NCBI GenBank assembly: GCA_900541665.1
Contig: UQKV01000057.1
Location: 1 to 12,029, forward strand
From: an uncultured Collinsella sp.
GTDB taxonomy: Bacteria > Actinomycetota > Coriobacteriia > Coriobacteriales > Coriobacteriaceae
DNA: 12,029 nucleotides
Direction of reading: 5' to 3'
Under the pieces are notes generated by a model. The model was not told where the DNA came from and made no database searches. It saw only the letters and a program-made list of their open reading frames with translations. Positions 12,016 through 12,029 of this stretch are shown here, one piece after another. Position numbers and translations under genes: made by a program. How positions within the stretch are numbered: the first letter of the stretch is position 1; every line of letters begins with the position of its first letter.

Positions 12016-12029
12016 ATGTCCCAGACGCT
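12016..12029 (+). CDS. Start of an unidentified gene (cut by window end)
   Basis: ATG 12016 is preceded by TGGAGG (12003-12008) at seven bases, an excellent ribosome site, and begins Met-Ser-Gln-Thr. Too little is visible to name it. It follows the proA terminator, so it probably has its own promoter; TACGAT (11967-11972) is a possible -10 box. Confidence 0.6.

Overview
This window looks like ordinary chromosomal DNA from a high-GC anaerobe of the Coriobacteriia, most likely Collinsella or a close relative. That placement is inferred from base composition, protein character, the Ala tRNA and the style of the intergenic repeats, and no search was run. The genes are mostly housekeeping and accessory-metabolism genes. 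The unusual content is in the gaps between them, which carry many palindromic repeats and at least one likely structured RNA.

Layout, left to right. (1) 1-404 is the 3' end of a DegV/FakB-type lipid-binding protein. A perfect 32-bp inverted repeat and a single-domain MGMT-family protein (542-862) follow. (2) 863-1304 has no convincing gene. It holds two repeat hairpins, a run of three further hairpins that may be a small RNA, and the trpS terminator. (3) On the minus strand lie a 6S-like RNA (about 4092-3922), an undecaprenyl-phosphate GlcNAc-1-phosphate transferase (tagO/wecA type, 3714-2515) and tryptophanyl-tRNA synthetase (trpS, 2354-1305). (4) On the plus strand lie a PflX-like radical SAM protein (4242-5180), a tRNA-Ala(CGC) with promoter and terminator (5332-5404), a small tail-anchored coiled-coil protein (5470-5928), nicotinate phosphoribosyltransferase (6011-7516) and glutamate 5-kinase proB (7599-8726). 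(5) A prolyl aminopeptidase runs on the minus strand (10445-9027), between proB and proA. (6) proA (10558-11844) ends in a repeat and a strong terminator, and the start of one more gene is visible at 12016.

Functional themes. proB and proA encode the first two steps of proline synthesis from glutamate. The aminopeptidase between them would release N-terminal proline from peptides, so synthesis and salvage of one amino acid sit side by side, with the peptidase divergent from proA. pncB feeds NAD synthesis, tagO starts lipid-linked glycopolymer synthesis, and trpS charges tRNA-Trp.

The strongest signal beyond gene content is a set of intergenic hairpins whose arms differ in sequence but which mostly share a GGGAC core (CCTGTCCC or TTGGGGACG). 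A 33-nt unit occurs three times, once with an internal 14-bp duplication. A 46-nt unit occurs twice, inverted, nearly 11 kb apart, with one mismatch. Two copies sit so tightly against a gene that they supply its stop codon (pncB and proA). A second clear find is the 6S-like RNA upstream of tagO, with a 12-bp GC-rich closing stem followed by a T tract.
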